Assembly: GCF_900156255.1 (NCBI RefSeq)
Contig: NZ_FTMK01000025.1
Span: 1 to 36,480, forward strand
Direction of reading: 5' to 3'
DNA: 36,480 nt
Source: Paracoccus thiocyanatus
GTDB lineage: Bacteria > Pseudomonadota > Alphaproteobacteria > Rhodobacterales > Rhodobacteraceae
Translations under genes and position numbers: made by a program
Notes under the pieces: model-generated
Seen by the model: the letters and a program-made list of their open reading frames with translations, nothing else
Database searches by the model: none
What the model was told of the DNA's origin: nothing
Shown: in pieces, positions 1 through 7,352 of the stretch
Numbering within the stretch: position 1 is the first letter of the stretch
Layout: the number at the start of each line of letters is the position of its first letter

Positions 1-498
1 GGCGAAGACGATGGAATGGATGGCGCCGATGCGCGCACAGGCCAGCATGGCATAGGCCGCCTCGGGGATCATCGGCAGGTAGATCACCACCCGGTCGCCG
101 CGCATCACCCCCTGGCTCAGCAGCACATTGGCAAAGCGGTTCACCTTTTCGGACAGTTCGGCATAGGTGATGTGGCGGGCGGGCTGGTCGGGGTCGTCGG
201 GTTCGAAGATGATCGCGGTCTGGTTGGCGCGTTCGGCCAGATGGCGGTCGATGCAGTTGACCGAGGCGTTCAGCACCCCGTCCTCGAACCATTTGACCGA
301 GACCCGGCCCATGGTGAAATCGGTGTCCTTGACCTTGCCATAGGGCTGGATCCAGTCCAGCCGCCGCCCCTCGCGCCCCCAGAACCCCTCGGGATCCGAA
401 ATCGATTCGGCATAGAGCCGGGCATAGTCGGAAGGCCCAACCAAAGCATCCGAAAAACCAGCCGGAATGGGATGTTTCTTAACGTTTTCAATGGACAT
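1..498 (-). CDS. acsA: Acetyl-CoA synthetase, N-terminal part (runs off the left edge)
   Basis: Acetate-activating enzyme that makes acetyl-CoA from acetate, ATP and CoA through an acetyl-adenylate. Only the first 166 codons are in the window; the 3' end lies beyond base 1. The start [12 protein letters not shown] is preceded by GAGGGGGAAGCC, a good ribosome binding site. The visible part has the ACAS N-terminal domain ([16 protein letters not shown], then [13 protein letters not shown]) followed by the beginning of the AMP-binding domain ([50 protein letters not shown]). These are hallmark strings of bacterial Acs rather than of other acyl-CoA ligases. The catalytic ATP motifs and regulatory lysine are outside the window. 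An AT-rich regulatory stretch lies upstream. Confidence 0.95.
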   Translation of the reverse strand, partial: MSIENVKKHPIPAGFSDALVGPSDYARLYAESISDPEGFWGREGRRLDWIQPYGKVKDTDFTMGRVSVKWFEDGVLNASVNCIDRHLAERANQTAIIFEPDDPDQPARHITYAELSEKVNRFANVLLSQGVMRGDRVVIYLPMIPEAAYAMLACARIGAIHSIVFA

Positions 499-887
499 GG
501 CTTCCCCCTCGTAGCAGTCGCATTCGCCCCCCGTCCCGCTTGCCCCCCGATGGGCAGCCCCGTGACGGATCACGGGAAGCGGGCCTTTCGGAAATGTTAA
601 GCAGATCACGGAAATATGTTAAATACATTTTATACAAAGGATAATTCTGTAAATTTATTGACAGGGACTATGCGCAATCTGCAAATATTTTACAGATCCC
701 GCCCTGAGCGGTTCTTTGTGCAAACATGACGATTATGGGGATCGGAAGCGGGCCGGCAGCGTGCCAGGCAGATGTCGTTCCGGTCGAAGCGGGAAATCTG
801 GCGGATGCGGCGCCGGACCGCACCAGGCTGCCACCATTCGTCCCCGATCCTATGGCGGACCGGATCGCCGGCGAATGGAAAGAGCGC
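499..887 (-). promoter_or_regulatory. acsA upstream region with two A/T-rich dyads
   Basis: This 389-base non-coding stretch separates acsA from the tRNA gene. Within mostly GC-rich DNA, bases about 600-700 are strikingly A/T-rich. They contain two inverted repeats of similar design: CTGTAAATTTATTGACAG at 647-664 and CTGCAAATATTTTACAG at 679-695. Both have CTG(T/C)AAAT-type arms, and their centres are about 31 bp apart (three helical turns). They lie about 150-200 bases upstream of the acsA start. I infer operator sites for an acetate or short-chain-fatty-acid regulator; no -35/-10 pair could be fixed with confidence. Confidence 0.45.
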
Positions 888-971
888 TGGTAGGGGTAGA
901 GGGACTTGAACCCCCACGCCTTGCGGCGGGGCATTTTGAATGCCCTGCGTCTACCATTCCGCCATACCCCC
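888..971 (-). tRNA. tRNA-Leu (anticodon CAA)
   Basis: The minus strand folds into a type II (long variable arm) tRNA. The acceptor arm GGGGGTA pairs with TACCCCT, with one G-U pair. The D-arm begins GGCGGAAT and runs into the typical tRNA-Leu GGTAGACGC. The anticodon stem GGGCA/TGCCC holds loop TTCAAAA with anticodon CAA (reads UUG). The variable arm CGCCGCAAGGCG folds on itself, and the T-arm carries GGTTCAAGTCCC. The 3' ACCA is encoded in the genome. It lies downstream of lipA on the same strand, about 80 bases from the lipA stop. Confidence 0.95.
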
Positions 972-1051
972 ATGGCGCTCTTGTCCAAGGTCCGCGCGCG
1001 GACCTTTCGCGTTCCGCCTAAGGCGCAACGCGGATATTTGCAAGCCCCGAG

Positions 1052-1999
1052 TTACGCCTGTCCAAGCCGGGCCAGCCGCGCCTGGCGCAGCTGGGCGAAA
1101 TCGTCGCCGGCGTGATAGGAAGATCGCGTCAAGGGCGTGGCCGACACCATCAGGAAGCCCTTGCCATAGGCCGATTTCTCGTAGCCCTTGAATTCTTCGG
1201 GGGTGACGAAGCGGTCCACCCGATGATGCTTGGGCGTCGGTTGCAGATATTGCCCGATGGTGATGAAATCCACGTCCGCGGCGCGCATGTCGTCCATGAC
1301 CTGCAAGACGCCCTGCCGATCCTCGCCCAGGCCGACCATGATGCCCGATTTGGTGAACATGGCGGGATCGAGTTCCTTGACGCGCTGCAACAGCCGCAGG
1401 CTGTGGAAATAGCGCGCGCCGGGCCGGACCGTCGGATAAAGGCCGGGCACGGTTTCCAGGTTGTGGTTGAAGACGTCGGGCCGCGCCTCGACCACCGCCT
1501 CCAGCGCGCCGGGGCGGGTTTTCAGGAAGTCGGGCGTCAGCACCTCGATGGTCGAGCCGGGCGAGCGGTGGCGGATGGCGCGGATGGTCTGGGCGAAATG
1601 CTCCGCCCCGCCATCGTCCAGGTCGTCGCGGTCGACCGAGGTGATGACCACATGCTTCAGCCCCAGCTTTTGCACGGCATGGGCGACGCGCCCCGGCTCG
1701 AACACGTCAAGCGCATCGGGCTTGCCGGTCGTCACGTTGCAAAAGGAACAGCCGCGGGTGCAGATCTCGCCCATGATCATCATGGTGGCGTGGCCCTGGC
1801 TCCAGCATTCGCCGACATTGGGGCAGCCCGCCTCTTCGCAGACGGTGGACAGCCGGTTGGTGCGCAGGATGTCGCGGGTGTCCTTGTAGCCCTGGCTGGT
1901 CGGCGCCTTGACGCGGATCCATCCCGGCTTTTTCGGCTGGGGCTGGTCGGGACGATGGGCCTTTTCGGGGTGGCGCAGAACCGGGGGCATTTCCGCCAT
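1052..1999 (-). CDS. lipA: Lipoyl synthase
   Basis: Radical SAM enzyme that inserts two sulfurs into octanoyl groups on lipoyl domains of 2-oxoacid dehydrogenases and the glycine cleavage H protein. At 315 residues it is normal family length. The auxiliary cluster motif [12 protein letters not shown] is present (Cys54, Cys59, Cys65), as is the radical SAM motif CTRGCSFC (Cys80, Cys84, Cys87). The C-terminal RSSYHAGD supplies the conserved Arg-Ser-Ser-Tyr signature that ligates the auxiliary cluster. [10 protein letters not shown] near the N-terminus is typical. The start at 1999 has AAAGGATG upstream. It is divergent from the peroxiredoxin, with 126 bases between starts, and no lipB neighbour is seen. 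Confidence 0.97.
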   Translation of the reverse strand: MAEMPPVLRHPEKAHRPDQPQPKKPGWIRVKAPTSQGYKDTRDILRTNRLSTVCEEAGCPNVGECWSQGHATMMIMGEICTRGCSFCNVTTGKPDALDVFEPGRVAHAVQKLGLKHVVITSVDRDDLDDGGAEHFAQTIRAIRHRSPGSTIEVLTPDFLKTRPGALEAVVEARPDVFNHNLETVPGLYPTVRPGARYFHSLRLLQRVKELDPAMFTKSGIMVGLGEDRQGVLQVMDDMRAADVDFITIGQYLQPTPKHHRVDRFVTPEEFKGYEKSAYGKGFLMVSATPLTRSSYHAGDDFAQLRQARLARLGQA

Positions 2000-2125
2000 G
2001 TCGGCATCCTTTGGCTGGCAAGTCAGACGAACTTACGAGGTTTCGGGGGGTTGATCAACGCGAATGCAGGGTCCATCAACGCGCGGCCGATGCCGCATTG
2101 CAGCATCGACATCAGGGAGGAGCGG

Positions 2126-2692
2126 ATGACGAAAGGACGAAGGATGAAACAAGGCGATCTGCTTCCCGAAGTGACCTTCCAGACCCGCGTTCGCGACGAA
2201 TCCGTCGGCGGGTCCAACCCCTATCGCTGGCAGGCCGTGACCAGTTCGGACTATTTCGGCGGCAAGCGCGTCGTGCTGTTCTCGCTGCCCGGCGCGTTCA
2301 CACCCACCTGCTCGACCTATCAGCTTCCCGGCTTCGAAAAGGCCGCCGACGAGATGGCCGGGCTGGGCGTCGATGCGATCTATTGCCTGTCGGTCAATGA
2401 CAGCTTCGTCATGAACCAATGGGCCAGGGCGCAAAGCCTGACGCATGTCCGGGTGATCCCGGACGGATCGGGCGAGTTCACGCAAAAGGTCGGAATGCTG
2501 GTGCGCAAGGACAACCTGGGCTTCGGCGCCCGCAGCTGGCGCTATGCCGCCGTGGTCAAGGACGGCCGCGTCGAAGCCTGGTTCGAAGAGCCGGGCCGCT
2601 GCGACGATTGCGCCGAAGATCCCTATGGCGCCACCGCGCCCGAGGCGGTGCTGGACTGGCTGCGCGCCAACCCCGCCAAGGCCGCGGCCTGA
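2126..2692 (+). CDS. Peroxiredoxin, Prx5-like (redoxin family)
   Basis: Thiol peroxidase of the AhpC/TSA-redoxin superfamily, 188 residues, predicted cytoplasmic; reduces H2O2 and organic peroxides. The peroxidatic cysteine is Cys62 in PGAFTPTCSTYQLPGF, the classic Prx5 signature. SVNDSFVMNQWARAQ and FGARSWRYAAVV also fit this group. Additional cysteines are Cys87 and a CxxC pair (Cys159, Cys162); a resolving role for them is inference. The chosen start has a strong AGGGAGG site 5-6 bases upstream. ATG at 2144 (MKQGDLLPEV) is a possible shorter start nearer the usual family N-terminus. A strong terminator follows directly. No C-terminal glutaredoxin domain is fused, unlike some proteobacterial hybrids. 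Confidence 0.9.
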   Translation: MTKGRRMKQGDLLPEVTFQTRVRDESVGGSNPYRWQAVTSSDYFGGKRVVLFSLPGAFTPTCSTYQLPGFEKAADEMAGLGVDAIYCLSVNDSFVMNQWARAQSLTHVRVIPDGSGEFTQKVGMLVRKDNLGFGARSWRYAAVVKDGRVEAWFEEPGRCDDCAEDPYGATAPEAVLDWLRANPAKAAA

Positions 2693-2717
2693 CCAATCCC
2701 GCGACCGAGATGCGAAA

Positions 2718-2741
2718 GGGCGCCGCCGCGGCGCCCTTTTT
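2718..2741 (+). terminator. Rho-independent terminator after the peroxiredoxin
   Basis: Perfect 7-bp stem GGGCGCC/GGCGCCC with a 5-base loop, followed by five T on the plus strand. It sits 26 bases after the peroxiredoxin stop and just before the convergent DUF6456 gene. Confidence 0.85.
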
Positions 2742-2759
2742 CATGGCCGCGTCCCCGGC

Positions 2760-3956
2760 TCAGCCGATCAGCGGCGCGCCCGCGCCATAGGTTTCGCGGT
2801 AATGGCGCTCCAGCCGCATCAGGGCCAGCCGCAGCACGATCTTGCCCGAGCGCGCCGACCAGCCCAGCCGCCGCTCGGTCATCTCGATCCCCTCCAGGAA
2901 GCAGCAGACCCGCAGGCACAGGTCGCCCATGCCGGGGCCAAGCTCGCGCAGCGCGGCGCCGACCCGGTTGCGCGCACCGTCCGAGCCGCCGCCGTGGCCG
3001 GCCGCCCCGCGCGAGACATCCACCCCCGCCGTCAAGAAACGGTCCCAGTTCTGGGTGATGCGCGGCCCCATCTGCGCCAGTTCGAAATCCTCGCGCAGCC
3101 TTTCGCCGGCCGCGACCAGTTCGGGGGCAAGAAAGGGCCGCCCGTCCGCCTCGCGCCGCCGCGCCAGCACCAGAAGCGGGCTTTCGGCGATGTTGACGCG
3201 GGCGCGGCGCCGGCGGCCGTCCTCGGGGTCGGTGATCTCGCGGTCTTCCCAGTGCCGGTGCTGGTCGGCATGGGTGAAAGCGGTGGCGGCTTCGGCGCAG
3301 CCGTCGGGAACGGGCTGGGCCAGGACGAAATCCTCGGTTCGCGGCAGGGCGTTGCCGCGCCGGGCGGCCAGGATCGCCCGCAGCGCCTCGCGCCCCTGCG
3401 GCGAAATCCCATAGCGGCTAAGCCTGCCCTGCCCGACAAGCTGCACCCAGCCGCGCATCGCCATATGTTCGGCCAGTTCACGGTCCAGGATGGCGGTGCG
3501 GATATCGTCGCGCACGACGATGGCCTTGTCCATGCCCGCAGCCACCGCCAGTTGCGCCCCCGGCTCGGCCAGGCGGCGCAGAACGCGGGCGATCTGGTTC
3601 ATGCCCTTGACCCCCGGCGCCACCCCCGGCGCGCGGGTGGATGCGTCACCGTCCTTGCCCCGGTCCCTGGCCGCCGCCCGTTCCACCGCCCCGTCGACCA
3701 GCGGGTCGTCGCGCCGCGTCTCGAAGCGGCGGATGCGGCGCAGGATGGTCGAAGCGTGGCAGCCCGCCTCGCGCGCCAGGGCGCGGATCGATTCCCCGCC
3801 CTCGACATGGCGCAGATAAAGCTTCAGCGCGTCGTCGCGGGCCGGGCCGGCAAGCGCGGATTCGGGCGAATTGCAATCCGTGGCCTCGGCGCCGGCGGGC
3901 AAGGCGGCGATCCGCGCGTCCGGGGCGAAATCTCCCGTCAAAATCGTCATGGTCAT
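2760..3956 (-). CDS. DUF6456-type protein with N-terminal helix-turn-helix
   Basis: A 398-residue protein that I place in the DUF6456 family of Rhodobacteraceae; its molecular function is unknown to me. Residues about 40-78 (RDDALKLYLRHVEGGESIRA followed by LAREAGCHASTILRRIRRFE) look like a helix-turn-helix, suggesting DNA binding. The middle contains an Ala/Arg-rich linker and a segment ending LSRYGISPQGREALRAILA that resembles a winged-helix module. The C-terminal third carries GKIVLRLALMRLERHY, typical of this family's end. There is no signal peptide or membrane segment. The start (MTMTILTG) has AGGAAGCGAAGGA just upstream. It is divergent from the DUF6477 gene across about 210 bases. Confidence 0.7.
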   Translation of the reverse strand: MTMTILTGDFAPDARIAALPAGAEATDCNSPESALAGPARDDALKLYLRHVEGGESIRALAREAGCHASTILRRIRRFETRRDDPLVDGAVERAAARDRGKDGDASTRAPGVAPGVKGMNQIARVLRRLAEPGAQLAVAAGMDKAIVVRDDIRTAILDRELAEHMAMRGWVQLVGQGRLSRYGISPQGREALRAILAARRGNALPRTEDFVLAQPVPDGCAEAATAFTHADQHRHWEDREITDPEDGRRRRARVNIAESPLLVLARRREADGRPFLAPELVAAGERLREDFELAQMGPRITQNWDRFLTAGVDVSRGAAGHGGGSDGARNRVGAALRELGPGMGDLCLRVCCFLEGIEMTERRLGWSARSGKIVLRLALMRLERHYRETYGAGAPLIG

Positions 3957-4055
3957 TCCTTCGCTTCCTGAAGACGAGCGGGCCGATGCTCGCCCATGGG
4001 TTGTTGCTCACCCCACCGGATAAAGCCGGACCGGCGCGAGATGCGGCAGTATTTG

Positions 4056-4069
4056 CTAAGAATTCCTAA
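4056..4069. promoter_or_regulatory. Imperfect palindrome in the DUF6456/DUF6477 divergent promoter region
   Basis: CTAAGAATTCCTAA is a nearly perfect 14-bp dyad centred on GAATTC. It lies between the two divergent genes (starts at 3956 and 4168), 100 bases or so from each. The surrounding bases are A/T-richer than the coding DNA. An operator shared by both genes is plausible, perhaps bound by the HTH protein next door, but this is inference from position and symmetry only. Confidence 0.3.
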
Positions 4070-4167
4070 CGATTCCTTGCCGCAGCGCGCGCCGGTCGAG
4101 ACCGGGACGCAACACGCCTTCAGGTTGCGAATAATTTTAGCGGATTCGACCGGCAGAGGATTTCGCC

Positions 4168-4500
4168 ATGACCACGACCTGCACAGTGATCGCCTTTGCG
4201 CCGCGTCCCAGGCCGCAGCCGATGCGCCGCCCGCGCCTTTTGGTGCGCGCGGCCAGGGCCGGCCAGGCGGGGTGGAACCGGACGCGCGACTTGCGCCGGG
4301 TCCTGAAATGCGACGACCTGCCCGCGGCCGGCATGGCCCTGGCCCGGCTGCTGGCCGAAGAGGAGCGGCTTGACCAGGCCCGGCGCGGCGGCCAGGCCGG
4401 GTACGACCTGCACCGTCACGTCATGCTGCTGATCGCGATCATGGCCGAGACGGCCGAAGCCGCCATCCGCCCCGCCGCCGCGCCGCTTACCTGCCCCTGA
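4168..4500 (+). CDS. Small DUF6477-like protein
   Basis: A 110-residue basic protein of unknown function. The core PRLLVRAARAGQAGWNRTRDL, followed by LARLLAEEERLDQARR, matches my recollection of DUF6477, a family restricted to Rhodobacteraceae-type alphaproteobacteria and often found beside DUF6456. No signal peptide, membrane helix or cysteine motif is evident. It is probably soluble and mostly helical. It is transcribed divergently from the DUF6456 gene. Its last 14 bases overlap the 3' end of the convergent HerA-like ATPase gene. No strong Shine-Dalgarno is visible before the ATG; GGCAGAGGA lies about 7 bases upstream. Confidence 0.65.
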   Translation: MTTTCTVIAFAPRPRPQPMRRPRLLVRAARAGQAGWNRTRDLRRVLKCDDLPAAGMALARLLAEEERLDQARRGGQAGYDLHRHVMLLIAIMAETAEAAIRPAAAPLTCP

Positions 4501-6061
4501 AAAGCGAACCCAGCACGCCGCGCACCAGCGCCTGGCCGGTCTTGCTGCCCAGTTGCCGCGCCAGGCTCTTGCCGAAGGTGACGGCGATGGAATCGCTGCC
4601 GGACCTGCGGGCGCGGGGCGCAGGGTCGGACGGGACCCGCCGGCCGGGTTCATAGCGGCGTCCGCGCGCATGGTCGCGGTCCATGCGCCACAGATCCGCG
4701 TCCGCGCCCGAACCCCCGGCCCCCGCCCTGTCCGCAGCCGCCGCCCCGGCCCGCGCCGCCAGGATTTCAGCCGCCGATTCGCGGTCCAGCGCGCGGCCGT
4801 ATTTCAGCGCCATGGGCGAGGCGGCGTTGATCGCCGCACGTTCGGCATCGGTGATCGGGCCAAGCTGCGCGGATGGCGGGCGGATCAGCGTCCGTTGCGC
4901 CAGGCCCGGCACGCCCTTTGCTTCCAGAAACGAGGTCACGGCCTCGCCGGTGCCGACCGACTGGATCGCCTCGGCAATGTCGAAGTCCGGGTTCGGGCGA
5001 TAGTTCTGCGCCGCCAGCCGCAGCGCCTTCTGGTCCTTGGCGGTAAAGGCCCGCAGCGCGTGCTGCACCCGGTTGCCCAATTGGCCCAGCACCGCATCCG
5101 GCAGGTCGGCCGGGTTCTGGCTGATGAACCACAGGCTGACCCCTTTCGAGCGGATCAGCCGCGCCACCTGCTCGATCTTGTCCACCAGCGCCGGCGGCGC
5201 GTCGTCGAACAACAGATGCGCCTCGTCGAAGAAAAAGGCGATGCGCGGCTTGTCCGGGTCGCCCACCTCGGGCAATTGCTCGAACAGTTCGGACATCAGC
5301 CACAGCAGGAAGGTGGCGTAAAGCCGCGGCGCGTTCATCAGCCGCTCGGCCGACAGGATATTGACCATCCCCTTGCCCGAGGCGTCCAGCCGCATGATAT
5401 CGGCAAGCTCCAGCGCCGGTTCGCCGAAAAGCCGGTCGCCGCCCTCGTTCTCCAGCACCATCAGCGCGCGCTGGATCGCGCCCACCGAGGCGGTCGAGAC
5501 ATTGCCGTATTGCAGCGACAGCTCCTTGGCGTTCTGGCCGACCCAGACCAGCATGGACTGCAAATCCTTCAGGTCCAGCAGCGCCAGCCCCTGTTCGTCG
5601 GCGACGCGGAAGGCGATGTTCATCACCCCTTCTTGCACGTCGGACAGGCCCAACAGCCGCGACAGCAGCAGCGGCCCCATCTCGGCCGGGGTGGTGCGGA
5701 CCGGATGGCCGCGTTCCCCCCAGATGTCCCAGAAGGTGACGGGGAAAGCCTGGTAATCCAGCGCCAGGCCGATGGTGTCGGCGCGTTTGCGGAACGCATC
5801 ATGCAGCTTGCCGCCCGGATCGCCTGGCTTGGCGAGACCGGCCAGGTCGCCTTTGACATCCGCCATGAAGACCGGGACGCCGGCCTGGGAAAACGATTCG
5901 GCCAGGGTTTGCAGCGTCACCGTCTTGCCGGTCCCCGTCGCGCCCGCGACCAGCCCGTGCCGGTTGGCATATTTCAGCAGCAGCACCTGCGGCAGCGCGT
6001 GGCCCGGCCCGCCCCCGCCGATAAAGACCGTTCCGGCATCCAGATCGACGGTGTCTGTCAT
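4487..6061 (-). CDS. HerA-like ATPase, DUF853/YjgR family
   Basis: A 524-residue P-loop ATPase of the HerA/FtsK-like superfamily (DUF853, E. coli YjgR type). Walker A is GATGTGKT at residues 40-47, following LLLKYANRHGLVA. Walker B is RIAFFFDEAHLLFDD at about 265-280. The arginine-finger region FTAKDQKALR and LWFISQNPADLPDAVLGQLG are family hallmarks. Cellular role is poorly known; HerA relatives translocate DNA, but YjgR-type proteins lack the NurA partner, and none is seen here. The start MTDTVDLDAG is preceded by an excellent GGAGGAAAC site, which rules out the 20-residue longer reading from 6121. The C-terminal region (about 430-500) is Ala/Arg/Gly-rich and probably disordered. Confidence 0.88.
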   Translation of the reverse strand: MTDTVDLDAGTVFIGGGGPGHALPQVLLLKYANRHGLVAGATGTGKTVTLQTLAESFSQAGVPVFMADVKGDLAGLAKPGDPGGKLHDAFRKRADTIGLALDYQAFPVTFWDIWGERGHPVRTTPAEMGPLLLSRLLGLSDVQEGVMNIAFRVADEQGLALLDLKDLQSMLVWVGQNAKELSLQYGNVSTASVGAIQRALMVLENEGGDRLFGEPALELADIMRLDASGKGMVNILSAERLMNAPRLYATFLLWLMSELFEQLPEVGDPDKPRIAFFFDEAHLLFDDAPPALVDKIEQVARLIRSKGVSLWFISQNPADLPDAVLGQLGNRVQHALRAFTAKDQKALRLAAQNYRPNPDFDIAEAIQSVGTGEAVTSFLEAKGVPGLAQRTLIRPPSAQLGPITDAERAAINAASPMALKYGRALDRESAAEILAARAGAAAADRAGAGGSGADADLWRMDRDHARGRRYEPGRRVPSDPAPRARRSGSDSIAVTFGKSLARQLGSKTGQALVRGVLGSLFRGR

Positions 6062-6106
6062 GTTTCCTCCACGGATCGGCGAAAAAGCGCACGTTCGGAC
6101 AAAAGG

Positions 6107-6135
6107 ACCATACAACCACAAGGATTTTGTGCCAA
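6107..6135 (-). promoter_or_regulatory. Predicted sigma-70 promoter of the HerA-like gene
   Basis: On the minus strand, TTGGCA (6135-6130) and TATGGT (6112-6107) are separated by 17 bases. They lie 46 bases upstream of the HerA-like start in an A/T-richer patch. Spacing and -35 match the housekeeping consensus well; the -10 matches 4 of 6. Confidence 0.5.
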
Positions 6136-6191
6136 TCTGATCCTTGCCGGACCCCGCATGTGCGGCGGCCCGGCTTCCTCCCTGTTGGACT

Positions 6192-6219
6192 GCCGCGCCT
6201 TTGGGCGCGGCTTTTTTTT
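6192..6219 (+). terminator. Strong plus-strand terminator with no upstream plus-strand gene
   Basis: Perfect 8-bp stem GCCGCGCC/GGCGCGGC with loop TTTG, followed by eight T. It can only act on plus-strand transcription, yet the nearest upstream plus-strand gene ends at 4500 and everything between is the oppositely transcribed HerA-like gene. It therefore marks the end of an unannotated transcript, most simply a small RNA starting between about 6062 and 6170. Just before the stem is CTTCCTCCCTGTT (6174-6186), a pyrimidine stretch that could pair with ribosome binding sites. Confidence 0.7.
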
Positions 6220-6304
6220 CCGCCCGGACCCCGCCTTTGGCCGCGATGTCATACTGACCTTAAGGACAGTTGACGGCCTTGCGCGCTGGCTCTAGCCTTC
6301 CTGT

Positions 6305-6394
6305 TCAATGATGACCGGCCAGTCCGGCAGGGAAGAAGCACGGGGATCCGGGGCGCGCGCGCGCTTGCAGCATGCGCGTCCCGGATCCTTTTTT
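6305..6394 (+). ncRNA. Candidate small RNA with its own promoter and terminator
   Basis: A predicted promoter TTGACG (6270-6275), 17-base spacer and TAGCCT (6293-6298) would start transcription near 6305. The transcript would end at a hairpin with stem GGATCCGGG (6344-6352) and CCCGGATCC (6380-6388), the inside being GCGC-rich and partly paired, followed by six T (6389-6394). An inner CCGG-CCAGT-CCGG hairpin at about 6316-6328 precedes it. There is no convincing ORF inside. Exact ends are uncertain: a CTTCCTG (6297-6303)/CAGGGAAG (6328-6335) pairing would suit a start some bases earlier. It resembles no family I can name. Confidence 0.45.
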
Positions 6395-6525
6395 CGTCCG
6401 CCGCATCGCCGTTGGGCCAGCGCTTCGGCCAACGCAAAGGTGACGCCCGCGCGATGCGATGCGCCCTGACAAGGCGGGGCGCCCATGCTAGGACCGGGGC
6501 GATGAACGGACCAAAGGAAGAAAAC

Positions 6526-7284
6526 ATGGTCACCAGGACGTCCGCGGCGCTGATCGCCGCCCTCTTCACCGCGGCCGGCGCTGCCACCGGCGCGTTGGCA
6601 CAAGACGCGGCCGAAACCCCCGCCCAACCGGCTGCCGAAGCGCCCGCTGCCGAAGCACCAGCTACCGCCCCCGCGGCCCAGGCACCCGCGGCCGAGGCAC
6701 CCGCGGCCGAGGCCCCTGCGGCACCTGCGCCCCAGGCCCAGCCCGGCGGCGAGGCGGCCGAGCCCCAGGTCGGCCAGCCCTATGCCCGGTCCACCCATGG
6801 CGACTGGACGCTGCGCTGCATGAAGTCGCAAGACGGCAAGGATCCCTGCGAGCTTTATCAACTGCTCAAGGACAGCAACGATTCGCCGGTGGCCGAAGCT
6901 TCGGTCATCCCGATGACCGGCGAGGTCCAGGCGGTGATCACCTTTATCGCGCCGCTGGAAACCGATCTTCAGGCCGGTGTCGGCCTGCAAGTCGATTCCG
7001 GCAAGGAAGCCCGCTACCCCTTCCTGCTTTGCGCGCAGGTCGGCTGCGTTTCGCGCGTCGGCGTGGGCGAGCCCGATCTTGGCCCGATGAAGCGCGGCAA
7101 GGCAGCGACCGTGTCGCTTCTGCCCTTTGGCGCGCCGCAGGACCAGATGGTCAAGCTGTCGCTGTCGCTGTCGGGCTTTACCGCCGGCATGGCCGCGCTG
7201 GCCGAGGCGAACAAGGATATCCCCGCGCCCGCCCTGGCCGAACCGGCAGCCCCCGCCGCACCGGCCCCGGCGCCCCAGCAATAA
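6526..7284 (+). CDS. Invasion-associated locus B (IalB) family periplasmic protein
   Basis: A 252-residue secreted protein. Residues 1-25 form a signal peptide cleaved after ALA (MVTRTSAALIAALFTAAGA, then TGALA|Q). Residues about 26-85 are a low-complexity Ala/Pro/Glu spacer with repeats of APAAE. The IalB domain spans about 88-230, starting STHGDWTLRC and containing the two-cysteine segment LLCAQVGCVSRVG. The C-terminus is another Ala/Pro tail. IalB was named for Bartonella erythrocyte invasion, but homologues are widespread in free-living alphaproteobacteria with unknown function. The start is fixed by AAAGGAAG 6 bases upstream and by the signal peptide; in-frame upstream codons lack such support. 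Confidence 0.9.
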   Translation: MVTRTSAALIAALFTAAGAATGALAQDAAETPAQPAAEAPAAEAPATAPAAQAPAAEAPAAEAPAAPAPQAQPGGEAAEPQVGQPYARSTHGDWTLRCMKSQDGKDPCELYQLLKDSNDSPVAEASVIPMTGEVQAVITFIAPLETDLQAGVGLQVDSGKEARYPFLLCAQVGCVSRVGVGEPDLGPMKRGKAATVSLLPFGAPQDQMVKLSLSLSGFTAGMAALAEANKDIPAPALAEPAAPAAPAPAPQQ

Positions 7285-7295
7285 GCCATGAAAAA

Positions 7296-7345
7296 GGGGC
7301 GCCACGCGGCGCCCCTGCACGGGCCGGGATTTCCCGGCCCTTTTT
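7296..7345. terminator. Back-to-back terminators between the IalB-like gene and degP
   Basis: Two hairpins lie side by side between convergent genes. The stem GGGGCGCC/GGCGCCCC (7296-7315) is followed on the minus strand by five T and serves degP. The stem GGGCCGGG/CCCGGCCC (7321-7340) is followed on the plus strand by TTTTT (7341-7345) and serves the IalB-like gene. Confidence 0.8.
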
Positions 7346-7352
7346 CATGCGC

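Noticed and set aside
6192..6219. Terminator of the HerA-like gene
   Set aside because: The T-run is on the plus strand and the hairpin lies upstream of the HerA-like start, so it cannot terminate that minus-strand gene.
6708..6735. Repeat region or CRISPR-like array in the IalB-like gene
   Set aside because: The repeats are in-frame Ala/Pro/Glu codons forming a low-complexity linker, with no spacer structure.
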